Below are positions 1-6,556 of a stretch of DNA of 19,736 bases, in pieces. The DNA is from Bacillota bacterium (lineage in GTDB: Bacteria > Bacillota > Clostridia > Christensenellales > Aristaeellaceae), in NCBI GenBank assembly GCA_023396045.1, contig JAEWXD010000055.1, positions 1 through 19,736 of the forward strand. Reading direction: 5' to 3'. A program made the position numbers and the translations under genes. A model generated the notes under the pieces. It searched no databases, was not told the origin of the DNA, and saw nothing but the letters and a program-made list of their open reading frames with translations. Positions within the stretch are counted from its first letter, which is position 1. The number at the start of each line of letters is the position of its first letter.

Positions 1-235
1 TTGGTTTGCCTATACTGGGCACCGTGGCGATAAGCTGACGATTGATGTTGGATTCTGCAACCACATCTTTATCTACCAGGTAGAGCTTTTTTAAGCCTGC
101 TCGTGCCAAAGCTTCGGCACAGTGGCCACCTACGCCACCCAAACCAAACACCATGGCGCAGGTGTTATGCAAGGTTTGCATATTTTCTTCACCAAGCAAG
201 GCATAAGAACGCGCCAAAAGATCTTTTATTTGCAT
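1..235 (-). CDS. tcdA: tRNA threonylcarbamoyladenosine dehydratase (TcdA/YgdL family), N-terminal part, runs off left edge
   Basis: This is the first 78 residues of an E1-like, ThiF-fold enzyme. Seen: a Rossmann nucleotide-binding motif GLGGVGG at residues 31-37, an acidic strand end LVDKD at 53-57, and SNINRQ at 62-67, the Arg/Gln signature of ThiF/MoeB/TcdA proteins. The opening RSYALLGEENM and the spacing match TcdA better than MoeB or ThiF. The family uses ATP to cyclise t6A37 to ct6A in ANN-decoding tRNAs in the cytoplasm. The ATG at 233-235 is preceded by a GAGGAG Shine-Dalgarno lying inside the end of the epimerase gene. The 10-nt overlap with that gene suggests translational coupling. 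Catalytic residues further downstream lie outside the window, so another ThiF-family activity remains possible. Confidence 0.77.
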   Translation of the reverse strand, partial: MQIKDLLARSYALLGEENMQTLHNTCAMVFGLGGVGGHCAEALARAGLKKLYLVDKDVVAESNINRQLIATVPSIGKP

Positions 236-1344
236 GCAAACTCCTCATAGCTTTCGCCACAGAGTATATCTGCAATACGTTTGCTGGCTCTGCCATCCCC
301 ATAGGGATTGTTTGCGTGGCTCATTTCGTGATACAGCTCGGTATCTTCTAACAATGCTTTAAAGTTTTGATAAATGCATTCTTCTTCTGTGCCCACCAAT
401 TTGAGTGTACCGGCAGCAATGCCTTCAGGGCGCTCTGTAGTATCACGCATAACAAGCACCGGCTTACCTAAGGAGGGCGCTTCCTCTTGTATGCCGCCGC
501 TATCGGTGAGTATGCAATAGCTTGCGTTGAGTATATTGTGAAAATCCAGCACTTCCAACGGTTCTACGAGCAGCATTCTATTGCAATCTGCAAAAATACG
601 ATTGGCACAATCTCGTACAAGAGGGTTTTTGTGTATGGGGTACACAGCTTTTACCTCGGGATGTTCCTCTATAATTCTGGCGATGGCACGGAACATATGC
701 TCCATAGGTTCGCCCAAATTTTCTCTGCGGTGGGCAGTAATTACAATCAATTTGCTCCCTTTTGACCAATCTAATAAGGGGTGAGAATAATCTTCACGCA
801 CGGTGGTAGAAAGCGCATCTATGGCAGTGTTGCCGGTTAAATAAACAGTGGCTGGGTTTTTACCTTCAAAAAGCAAGGTGTTTTTGGCTTGCCTGGTAGG
901 CGCAAAGTGGTATTGCGCAAGTAAGCCCACGGCTTGCCTGTTAAATTCTTCCGGGAAGGGAGAATACATATTATGGGTACGCAAACCGGCCTCTACATGC
1001 CCTACGGGTATTTGCAGGTAGAAGCACGCTAAGCAGGTAGCAAAGGTAGTGCTGGTATCACCATGTACAAGCACGATATCCGGCTGAATTTCCTGCAAAA
1101 GCTGTTTCATGCCGTGCAGGATATTGGTAGTAATGTCAAATAAATCTTGGCCCGGTTTCATAATGGCAAGATCGTACTCCGGTTTTATTTGAAAGGCTTG
1201 TAATACTTGGGCGAGCATTTCTTTGTGCTGGCCGGTAACACAAACGCTTACTTTGATATTTTGCCTGCTTTGTAATTCTTTTACCAAAGGGCACATTTTA
1301 ATTGCTTCTGGCCTTGTGCCAAAAACCACTGCGATATGTTTCAT
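226..1344 (-). CDS. wecB: UDP-N-acetylglucosamine 2-epimerase, non-hydrolysing (WecB/MnaA)
   Basis: This cytoplasmic enzyme interconverts UDP-GlcNAc and UDP-ManNAc, a precursor for teichoic acid linkage units and capsules. Seen over 372 residues, the usual family length: GTRPEAIKM at 9-17, HGDTSTT at 94-100, GHVEAGLRT at 115-123, PEEFNRQ at 131-137, TAHRREN at 203-209, and TDSGGIQEE followed by GKPVLVMRDTTERPEG near the C-terminus. The family's catalytic acids correspond to Asp96, Glu118 and Glu132, with His205 nearby, and all are present. The ATG is preceded by GAGGTG at good spacing and a near-consensus promoter. The gene overlaps tcdA downstream by 10 nt. In Gram-positives the same enzyme is often called MnaA, so the symbol is a matter of convention. 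Function is confident; the polymer served is not shown by the window. Confidence 0.95.
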   Translation of the reverse strand: MKHIAVVFGTRPEAIKMCPLVKELQSRQNIKVSVCVTGQHKEMLAQVLQAFQIKPEYDLAIMKPGQDLFDITTNILHGMKQLLQEIQPDIVLVHGDTSTTFATCLACFYLQIPVGHVEAGLRTHNMYSPFPEEFNRQAVGLLAQYHFAPTRQAKNTLLFEGKNPATVYLTGNTAIDALSTTVREDYSHPLLDWSKGSKLIVITAHRRENLGEPMEHMFRAIARIIEEHPEVKAVYPIHKNPLVRDCANRIFADCNRMLLVEPLEVLDFHNILNASYCILTDSGGIQEEAPSLGKPVLVMRDTTERPEGIAAGTLKLVGTEEECIYQNFKALLEDTELYHEMSHANNPYGDGRASKRIADILCGESYEEFACK

Positions 1345-1362
1345 AAGTCACCTCAAAATAGT

Positions 1363-1391
1363 ATTATACTATCATTTTTACATTATTCCAA
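1363..1391 (-). promoter_or_regulatory. Promoter of wecB-tcdA with palindrome over the -10 box
   Basis: On the minus strand, a -35 TTGGAA (1386-1391) and a -10 TATAAT (1363-1368) are separated by exactly 17 nt. The -10 box sits inside a 15-nt near-perfect palindrome (1358-1372, arms ATAGTAT and ATACTAT around one base), a possible operator. The boxes are read directly; regulation is inferred. Confidence 0.7.
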
Positions 1392-1415
1392 CTTTATTTA
1401 TATTCTAAAATAGGC

Positions 1416-1436
1416 TATACTAAAGAAAAGAAGGTG
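1416..1436 (+). promoter_or_regulatory. Likely -10 box and ribosome binding site for the SDR gene
   Basis: TATACT at 1416-1421 is a good -10 hexamer, but the -35 region (TTTATT around 1393) is poor. AAGGTGAG follows about 10 nt downstream, just before the ATG at 1442, and fixes that start. Divergent transcription from the wecB promoter shares this 97-nt gap. Confidence 0.4.
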
Positions 1437-1441
1437 AGTTT

Positions 1442-2899
1442 ATGAAAATATTACTAACCGGAGCCAGCGGCGCTATGGGAAGCGCCTTATTACAAGCATT
1501 GCAACGCACGAATATACAAGTGCGTGCCTTTTGCTTGCCAAGTAAAAAAGAAATACGCAAAGTAAAAAAAGCATCCCCACAAGCAGAGCTGTTTTTGGGA
1601 GATATTTGCAGCTATGAAGATGTATACGAAAGCATAGAAGGTGTAGATGCCGTTGTACACTGCAGTGCCATATTACCCCCCCTGGCAGACGAAAAGCCCA
1701 AGCTTTGCTTTGCCGTAAACTACGGTGGCACCAAAAACTTGGTAGAGGCCTTGCAGGCCAGACAAATGCAGGCCTGTAAACTCATATTTATTAGCTCTGT
1801 TGCCGTATATGGCGACAGGCAGCCACCCATTCATTGGGGGCGTGTGGGCGACCCTGTGAAAAGCTCCTATTACGACTACTATGGTGCAAGCAAAATTGCC
1901 TGTGAACGCTTGCTGGTAGAAAGCGACTTACAATGGCTCATACTGCGCCAAACCGGTATGCTCTCTAAGGCAACGCTCAGCCACAGAAGCCCGCTGATAT
2001 TCCACCAACCACTCAACAATGTACTGGAATATTTAAGTGATAGAGATAGCTCTCGCCTATTGATTGCTATTTTGCAAGACCCTGACAGCAGTGTATGGCG
2101 CCACATTTATAATATGGGTGGCGGGCAGGCTTTGCGTTTACCGAGCCACAAACTGTATGCAAGGGCTTTTGGCAGGCTGGGCTTTCCCGATTTTACCAAA
2201 ATTATGGATCCTTCCTGGTTTGCCACACAAAACTTTCATGGTATGTATTTTTTAGATAGCGATACATTGCAAGAGCGTTACCACTATGTGCAAGACGGTA
2301 TAGAATATGTAGACCATTGCATGAAGCTCTTTGTAAAAGGCTTTGATGGCTGGATTCGCTTTATACTGCGTTTTGCACCCATTCGCCGATTGGCAGAATA
2401 TATTGCAAGAACAGAAATGTACAAGCTTTGTTTAAAAAAGCATGGCACATTGCACTTCCAAGAAGAAAACGGCATGCATAAATCTGTATTTTTTAAAAGC
2501 AACAAAGGCCTGCCTCCACAAGAAGCCGACCACTGCAGAAAACAAATATTAGACCACGGCTATGATGAAAGCAAACCTAAGAGCGAACTTACTCTTAACG
2601 ATGTACAAAAAGCAGCCATATTTCGTGGGGGCGCTTGCCTAAGCCAAAGCATGCAAAAAGGCGATTGGCGCAGCCCCTTGGAGTTTACATGTGCCTTTGG
2701 GCATCACTTTACTGCCAGCCCTCAACTGATACTGGAAGCCGGCCACTTTTGCCCCCATTGCCAAAAAGAACAGTGGGAACCAAGCCGCATTGCCAAGAAT
2801 AATCCTTTTTTTGCGCAAGTATGGTGGCCCCTGCACAGTAAGGAAGAGGAAAGTATCACAGTAGAAAAATTGGTAAACAAAGAAAACTACAAAAACTAA
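1442..2899 (+). CDS. NAD-dependent epimerase/dehydratase (extended SDR) with C-terminal zinc-ribbon-like module
   Basis: The N-terminal 300 residues are an extended short-chain dehydrogenase/reductase. Seen: GASGAMG (7-13) as the GxxGxxG nucleotide-binding loop, a DI acidic pair near residue 54, ISSVAVYG (117-124), and the catalytic Tyr147-x3-Lys151 (YGASK). Such proteins act on nucleotide sugars or similar substrates in the cytosol. The protein has 485 residues, some 150-180 beyond a usual SDR. The extension contains Cys417, the pair His421/His422, and a CPHC pair at 437-440, with spacing C-x3-H-x15-C-x2-C. This resembles small zinc-ribbon modules of the C..GH...CPxC type. Its role is unknown; RNA, protein or metal binding are options. 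Strong AAGGTGAG ribosome site; two hairpin terminators follow. The SDR fold is confident; the substrate is not identifiable. Confidence 0.85.
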   Translation: MKILLTGASGAMGSALLQALQRTNIQVRAFCLPSKKEIRKVKKASPQAELFLGDICSYEDVYESIEGVDAVVHCSAILPPLADEKPKLCFAVNYGGTKNLVEALQARQMQACKLIFISSVAVYGDRQPPIHWGRVGDPVKSSYYDYYGASKIACERLLVESDLQWLILRQTGMLSKATLSHRSPLIFHQPLNNVLEYLSDRDSSRLLIAILQDPDSSVWRHIYNMGGGQALRLPSHKLYARAFGRLGFPDFTKIMDPSWFATQNFHGMYFLDSDTLQERYHYVQDGIEYVDHCMKLFVKGFDGWIRFILRFAPIRRLAEYIARTEMYKLCLKKHGTLHFQEENGMHKSVFFKSNKGLPPQEADHCRKQILDHGYDESKPKSELTLNDVQKAAIFRGGACLSQSMQKGDWRSPLEFTCAFGHHFTASPQLILEAGHFCPHCQKEQWEPSRIAKNNPFFAQVWWPLHSKEEESITVEKLVNKENYKN

Positions 2900-2942
2900 A
2901 TTGTATATCATTCCATTTAAAACACAAGCAATACTACTTTAA

Positions 2943-2969
2943 AAAAGCACAGATTTTTTCTGTGCTTTT
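2943..2969 (+). terminator. Intrinsic terminator after the SDR gene
   Basis: An 11-bp perfect stem (AAAAGCACAGA / TCTGTGCTTTT) closes a 5-nt T loop. The stem core GCACAGA/TCTGTGC is the same as in the terminator at 4820-4855 on the other side of the next gene. Confidence 0.8.
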
Positions 2970-2981
2970 GCATTGCCAAAG

Positions 2982-3020
2982 AATACAAAAGCAAGCCTGC
3001 GCTTGCTTTTGCGTATTTTT
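2982..3020 (+). terminator. Second, back-to-back terminator
   Basis: The arms AAAAGCAAGC and GCTTGCTTTT pair around the loop CTGC. A further AATAC/GTATT extension across a 2-nt bulge leads into a T run. It insulates the next gene from read-through. Confidence 0.7.
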
Positions 3021-3277
3021 ATTTTGCAAATTTTATAGATACCAAACATGGCGCTCATAAAGTACTTTACAAAGTTTCTCATATGGGCTCTCCAATCTAT
3101 ATTCATAAAATAAATTCAGTTATTCTTATTATATAATGATCAATACATATTACGACCGTTTTTGGCATTTTCGTAAATATGTTTTTACTGATTTGTGCTT
3201 TTTATCGCTTTGCCTTATTTCCCTCTTGTTTATACTTCATTCTTTTCAATAACAGATACCGGATTATTTTTTAGAAC

Positions 3278-3326
3278 TTGTTTGAAAGGTTAAATAATGT
3301 TATAATAGTAACAATTTCAGGAGGTG
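3278..3326 (+). promoter_or_regulatory. Promoter and ribosome binding site of the 495-residue surface protein
   Basis: TTGTTT (3278-3283), a 17-nt spacer and TATAAT (3301-3306) form a good sigma-A-type promoter. AGGAGGTG (3319-3326) is a near-perfect Shine-Dalgarno. The transcript leader would be only about 20 nt. Confidence 0.7.
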
Positions 3327-3330
3327 AATT

Positions 3331-4818
3331 ATGAAAATACTGAATAAATTGTTCTGTTTTCTAATTGTACTGTTATGTTTACAAGGTGCAAGCGCTTTGG
3401 CTGCTATGGAACAAGGTGATGCCACAAGCAAATTAAGCCCGGAAGAATATAAGATGTTTGACCCGGATTTTTGGCTTACCAAGCCAAGAAATCCCAACCA
3501 AAACATTAAAAAAGTAACCTATGTGCAGTACGAAGGCAAAGGGCCTATCATGCAAATAGCCACCGGCTTAAAAACCATTGCCTTACGCCCCAAGGATAAG
3601 GTTTATATGTACTATACGGTTACAGGTTCACAACACACCTTTAACAATACACCAAGAATCGGCTTCCATGCCGACTATCAACGCATTGCCAAAAACAGTG
3701 AAGGTAAATATGTTTTTGATAAAGACAGATTGCCTTTAGAGCTCAAAAATTTCCGTGCCGATGGCGCACCTTCAGATTTATGGGAGGGCTTGGATAAACA
3801 GCTTATACCCAGCACTTCTACAGACCCAAATGTTGCAAGGCATGGCTATAAGGTACAGGGCAAAGATAAAATGTATGAACCAAGGCATGTGCCATTTGGT
3901 TTCAATTTTGATAGCACCGATAAGCACTATATCTCCTTTGAGTTTACTGTGCCGGAAGATGCCCATTATGTTGTATGGGCACAAGGATCCGGTTCCAGCG
4001 GGCAAAGCGGTGGTGTTATTAGCGCCACTGCCGACGGTATTTGGAACTATATGCGTACAGATATGCAGTTTCACTATGTATTAGATGAAGACTACCGTAA
4101 AAATCAAAATATCAGCGGCGAAGAAGAGAGTACTCCCCTGTTACCCAGAGCAGAAGCAGCCCGTTATAAGGAACTAAGCACATTAAAGGCCCTTGCAGCG
4201 CCTTCCCAAGTATATACCTACGAATACTTAGAGCCCCTATTTCCTATGAAGGCAGACCCTGAAACTGCCGATGGAATGAACCCATATAATTCCAGAAATT
4301 TTTTAAATCCCGACACCGGGGCAGTGGAAAGACGTTTGCTTACCATGTTTCACTTGCAAAAAACCACAAAGTATTACCCGGAAAAGCCCACCTATGCAAG
4401 CCTGCAAAAAGAAATTCCCGGCTATGAATATGTGGCAAATGATTTAGAGCGTTATACCTATAAAAACAACCCCAATAAACCTGCTGAAAAATACTTTGAT
4501 GTAGGCCCTAAAAATGAATGGCCTATGTTTAACTACTATTTAGACCCGGATACCGGTGAATTACATGTAACCAAGCATTTCTACTTTACCTATAAAAAAT
4601 TACCGTCAGCCGAAACCACGCCACCGGCAGTAACTTCTACGCCTACACTTAGCCCTACACCTGCACTTAGCTCTACACCTACACCTGCACTTAGCCCTAC
4701 ACCGCTCCCCCCCGCCCCCAAAACAGGGGATAGCCAACACTATACCTTATGGCTATTGCTTGCATTGAGCACAGCGCTTAGCATTGGTGTAATACAACAC
4801 AAAAAGAAACACATTTAA
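3331..4818 (+). CDS. Secreted cell-wall-anchored protein with PKTGD sorting signal, family unknown
   Basis: Seen in 495 residues: an N-terminal signal peptide (basic MKILNK, a hydrophobic stretch, then a likely cleavage after ALA near residue 24); a roughly 410-residue exported body rich in Tyr, Pro, Asp and Asn; a Thr/Pro/Ser stalk of repeated SPTPAL-like units near 435-460; and a C-terminal sorting signal with PKTGD at 463-467, a hydrophobic segment and a KKKH tail. This layout is the established mark of sortase substrates in Gram-positive bacteria, although the motif here reads APKTG rather than LPxTG. I do not recognise the body; short aromatic-rich segments suggest a beta-rich fold, which is inference. 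It has its own strong promoter and terminator, so it is probably monocistronic. No sortase is in the window. An adhesin or ligand-binding surface protein is plausible but unproven. Confidence 0.85.
   Translation: MKILNKLFCFLIVLLCLQGASALAAMEQGDATSKLSPEEYKMFDPDFWLTKPRNPNQNIKKVTYVQYEGKGPIMQIATGLKTIALRPKDKVYMYYTVTGSQHTFNNTPRIGFHADYQRIAKNSEGKYVFDKDRLPLELKNFRADGAPSDLWEGLDKQLIPSTSTDPNVARHGYKVQGKDKMYEPRHVPFGFNFDSTDKHYISFEFTVPEDAHYVVWAQGSGSSGQSGGVISATADGIWNYMRTDMQFHYVLDEDYRKNQNISGEEESTPLLPRAEAARYKELSTLKALAAPSQVYTYEYLEPLFPMKADPETADGMNPYNSRNFLNPDTGAVERRLLTMFHLQKTTKYYPEKPTYASLQKEIPGYEYVANDLERYTYKNNPNKPAEKYFDVGPKNEWPMFNYYLDPDTGELHVTKHFYFTYKKLPSAETTPPAVTSTPTLSPTPALSSTPTPALSPTPLPPAPKTGDSQHYTLWLLLALSTALSIGVIQHKKKHI
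4648..4706 (+). repeat. In-frame tandem repeats encoding the Pro/Thr stalk
   Basis: The unit beginning CTTAGC recurs at about 4648, 4666 and 4690, with periods of 18 and 24 nt. It encodes LSPTPA-type peptides. Both periods are multiples of three, so copy-number change would lengthen or shorten the stalk without a frameshift. Confidence 0.7.
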
Positions 4819-4819
4819 A

Positions 4820-4855
4820 ATAACAGAAGCACAGAAAAATCTGTGCTTTTGTTAT
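4820..4855 (+). terminator. Intrinsic terminator after the surface-protein gene
   Basis: The arms at 4820-4835 and 4840-4855 pair over 16 bp with one G-U, around the loop AAAA. The core GCACAGA/TCTGTGC followed by TTTT is shared with the terminator at 2943-2969. Confidence 0.8.
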
Positions 4856-4879
4856 ACACTCCTTTGAACAAATACAATA

Positions 4880-4888
4880 TGCTATATT
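4880..4888 (+). promoter_or_regulatory. Probable extended -10 promoter for the DNA glycosylase
   Basis: TGC followed by TATATT (4883-4888) fits an extended -10. TTGAAC at 4864-4869 with TAAAAT at 4888-4893 (18-nt spacing) is an alternative. The ribosome site before the ATG at 4923 is weak (AAGG, 4910-4913). Confidence 0.4.
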
Positions 4889-4922
4889 AAAATATGGAAT
4901 ACAAAAGATAAGGTATACGAAT

Positions 4923-5420
4923 ATGAACAACCGCCAAACCATTGTACATCCGCTGGCGCCGTTTTATAATAAGGATTCCCAAATATTAATATTGGGATCG
5001 TTCCCTTCTGTAAAAACCAGAGAATATGGGTTCTTTTACGGGCATGCCCAAAACCGCTTTTGGCCGCTGCTTGCACGCATTTTTAAAGAAACAACAGGCG
5101 ATGGTATTGCACAGCGACAAGCTTTTTTAGCAAAGCACCATATTGCCCTGTACGATGTGATTTATCAGTGTGATATTATTGGCTCAAGTGATGCAAGCAT
5201 ACAAAATGTTGTGCCTGCAAATCTAAACCCCATTTTTGAAGCAACAAGTATACAGCAAGTGTTTTGCAACGGGGCTACAAGTTTTCGCTACTTTCAAAAA
5301 TATCAAAAAAACAAGTTGAATAGAGAGGCCGTGCAACTGCCTTCCACCAGCCCTGCCAATGCAAGAGCGTCTTTGGATGTTTTGTACCAGTATTGGAAAA
5401 TCATAAAAAACTTTACCTAA
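4923..5420 (+). CDS. DNA-deoxyinosine (hypoxanthine) glycosylase, uracil-DNA glycosylase superfamily
   Basis: This 165-residue enzyme has the typical size of the hypoxanthine-DNA glycosylase family (UDG family 6). Seen: LILGSFPS (22-29), the glycosylase motif 1 region; YGHAQNRFW (39-47), a hallmark block of this family; ALYDVI (75-80); and LPSTSPANA (139-147), corresponding to the second active-site/intercalation motif. The family removes deaminated adenine (hypoxanthine), and sometimes other deaminated bases, from DNA, starting base excision repair. The gene stands alone on the plus strand and ends at a terminator it shares with the convergent membrane-protein gene. Assignment to the superfamily is strong. 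Preference for hypoxanthine over uracil is inferred from the motif blocks only. Confidence 0.88.
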   Translation: MNNRQTIVHPLAPFYNKDSQILILGSFPSVKTREYGFFYGHAQNRFWPLLARIFKETTGDGIAQRQAFLAKHHIALYDVIYQCDIIGSSDASIQNVVPANLNPIFEATSIQQVFCNGATSFRYFQKYQKNKLNREAVQLPSTSPANARASLDVLYQYWKIIKNFT

Positions 5421-5459
5421 ACCCTGTGCTGCAGCATGTAAGATAGCCTTCAAACCAAT

Positions 5460-5500
5460 AAAAATCGTTCCCCCTGCATATATAGAAGGAACGATTTTTT
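5460..5500. terminator. Bidirectional terminator between convergent genes
   Basis: The arms AAAATCGTTCC (5461-5471) and GGAACGATTTT (5488-5498) are perfectly complementary, with A and T runs on both sides. It can end the glycosylase transcript on the plus strand and the alaX-pfoR transcript on the minus strand, whose stop codon (5499-5501) abuts the hairpin. Confidence 0.8.
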
Positions 5501-6545
5501 AACGCATTTCTATTTTCATATCGCCATACTGTATAAAGCCAAGTTTACGAAACAGCTCGCTGAAACCATAGCTAAGCAGTAAGGGCAAAGCAATTTGCAA
5601 TACGCCTATTTTGGCAAGTACCAGCCAAATGCTTTCGCCTGCCATAGCTTGCAATGTACCAATTTGCCCCACAAGGCCAGAGGTACCCATACCCGCCGAA
5701 GCGGAGATATTTTTCATACCAAAAAGTGTGGTGCTCAACATGCCTAAAATGGCAGATGTAAGGGTGGGTGGCAACCAAATGATTGGTTTTTTCATAATAT
5801 TACCAAACTGCACCATGCTTGTGCCTATGCCTTGCACAATAAAGCCCGGCAACCCATTTTCTTTATAACTTGCAACGGCAAAGCCAAGCATTTGGCAACA
5901 GCAACCGGTTGTAGCTGCACCTGCAGCAAGCAATAAGCCATGGCTCAATTCCCCGCCTTGTGCAGTAAACAGCATGGCTGCAAGGGCCGCACTGCTAATG
6001 GGTGCAGTAAGTGCCAAACCAAATAATGTGGAGATAATGAGCCCCATGGGTACGGGGTGCAATAGCGTTGCATTTGCCAAAAAATCTTGCAATTTCGCAA
6101 TGCCGTAATTGATAGGTGGGGCAAGCAAAGTAATGCAAAGCCCTGCACAAAACAATGTAGAAAGTGGTACAAGTAAAATATCAAACTTGGTTTTACCTGC
6201 CACAAAGTTGCCTGCTTCTATGCTAACAATACTTGTAAAATAAGCACCCAAAGGGCCAGCCAGCTGGTAGCCGATAGCGCCTGCCACTGCGGTGCAATAA
6301 AGTGTAAAAGCCTTGCTTTGCAACTTATGCGCAATGGCAACCCCAATGGCAGCACCAACCACAGGTGAACTTGCACCCAACACCTTGGTAATGGCAGATA
6401 GTGCATCCCACTGCAAAAGCTGATTGATTTGCCCAAAGATCAAGCCTACAATAAGGCTGGCAAATACACCCAGCGCCATGGCAGAAAGTGCGTCTACCAC
6501 ATATTTTTGAAAAAGTGCTTTTACTTTGTGAACAAACGTTTGCAT
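5499..6545 (-). CDS. PTS_EIIC_2/PfoR-family integral membrane protein
   Basis: The 348 residues are almost wholly hydrophobic, with about 8-10 predicted membrane segments, broken by Gly/Ala/Pro-rich motifs such as LLAAGAATTGCC and an extended loop KENGLPGFIVQGIGTSMVQ. The sequence resembles the PTS EIIC-like family that includes PfoR of Clostridium perfringens and Listeria relatives. Those proteins look like a sugar-transporting PTS membrane domain but usually lack fused EIIA/EIIB parts, as here. Transport substrate and any regulatory role are unknown. The start is set by AAAGGGGAAG before the ATG at 6545. It lies 11 nt downstream of alaX and shares its promoter. No PTS phosphotransfer protein is encoded nearby, so calling it a working sugar PTS would go beyond the evidence. 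Confidence 0.8.
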   Translation of the reverse strand: MQTFVHKVKALFQKYVVDALSAMALGVFASLIVGLIFGQINQLLQWDALSAITKVLGASSPVVGAAIGVAIAHKLQSKAFTLYCTAVAGAIGYQLAGPLGAYFTSIVSIEAGNFVAGKTKFDILLVPLSTLFCAGLCITLLAPPINYGIAKLQDFLANATLLHPVPMGLIISTLFGLALTAPISSAALAAMLFTAQGGELSHGLLLAAGAATTGCCCQMLGFAVASYKENGLPGFIVQGIGTSMVQFGNIMKKPIIWLPPTLTSAILGMLSTTLFGMKNISASAGMGTSGLVGQIGTLQAMAGESIWLVLAKIGVLQIALPLLLSYGFSELFRKLGFIQYGDMKIEMR

Positions 6546-6556
6546 AAACTTCCCCT

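Larger units (their letters stand above)
2900..3330. other. Intergenic region with two terminators, AT-rich middle, downstream promoter
   Basis: The first 120 nt carry two successive hairpin terminators. From about 3020 to 3270 the sequence is AT-rich with no supported ORF, RNA gene or repeat. A promoter and strong ribosome site for the following surface-protein gene occupy 3278-3326. Confidence 0.6.

Noticed and set aside
1676..1682. Seven-C run in the SDR gene as a phase-variation tract
   Set aside because: A housekeeping-type cytosolic enzyme with an intact frame is an unlikely phase-variable gene, and the run is short.
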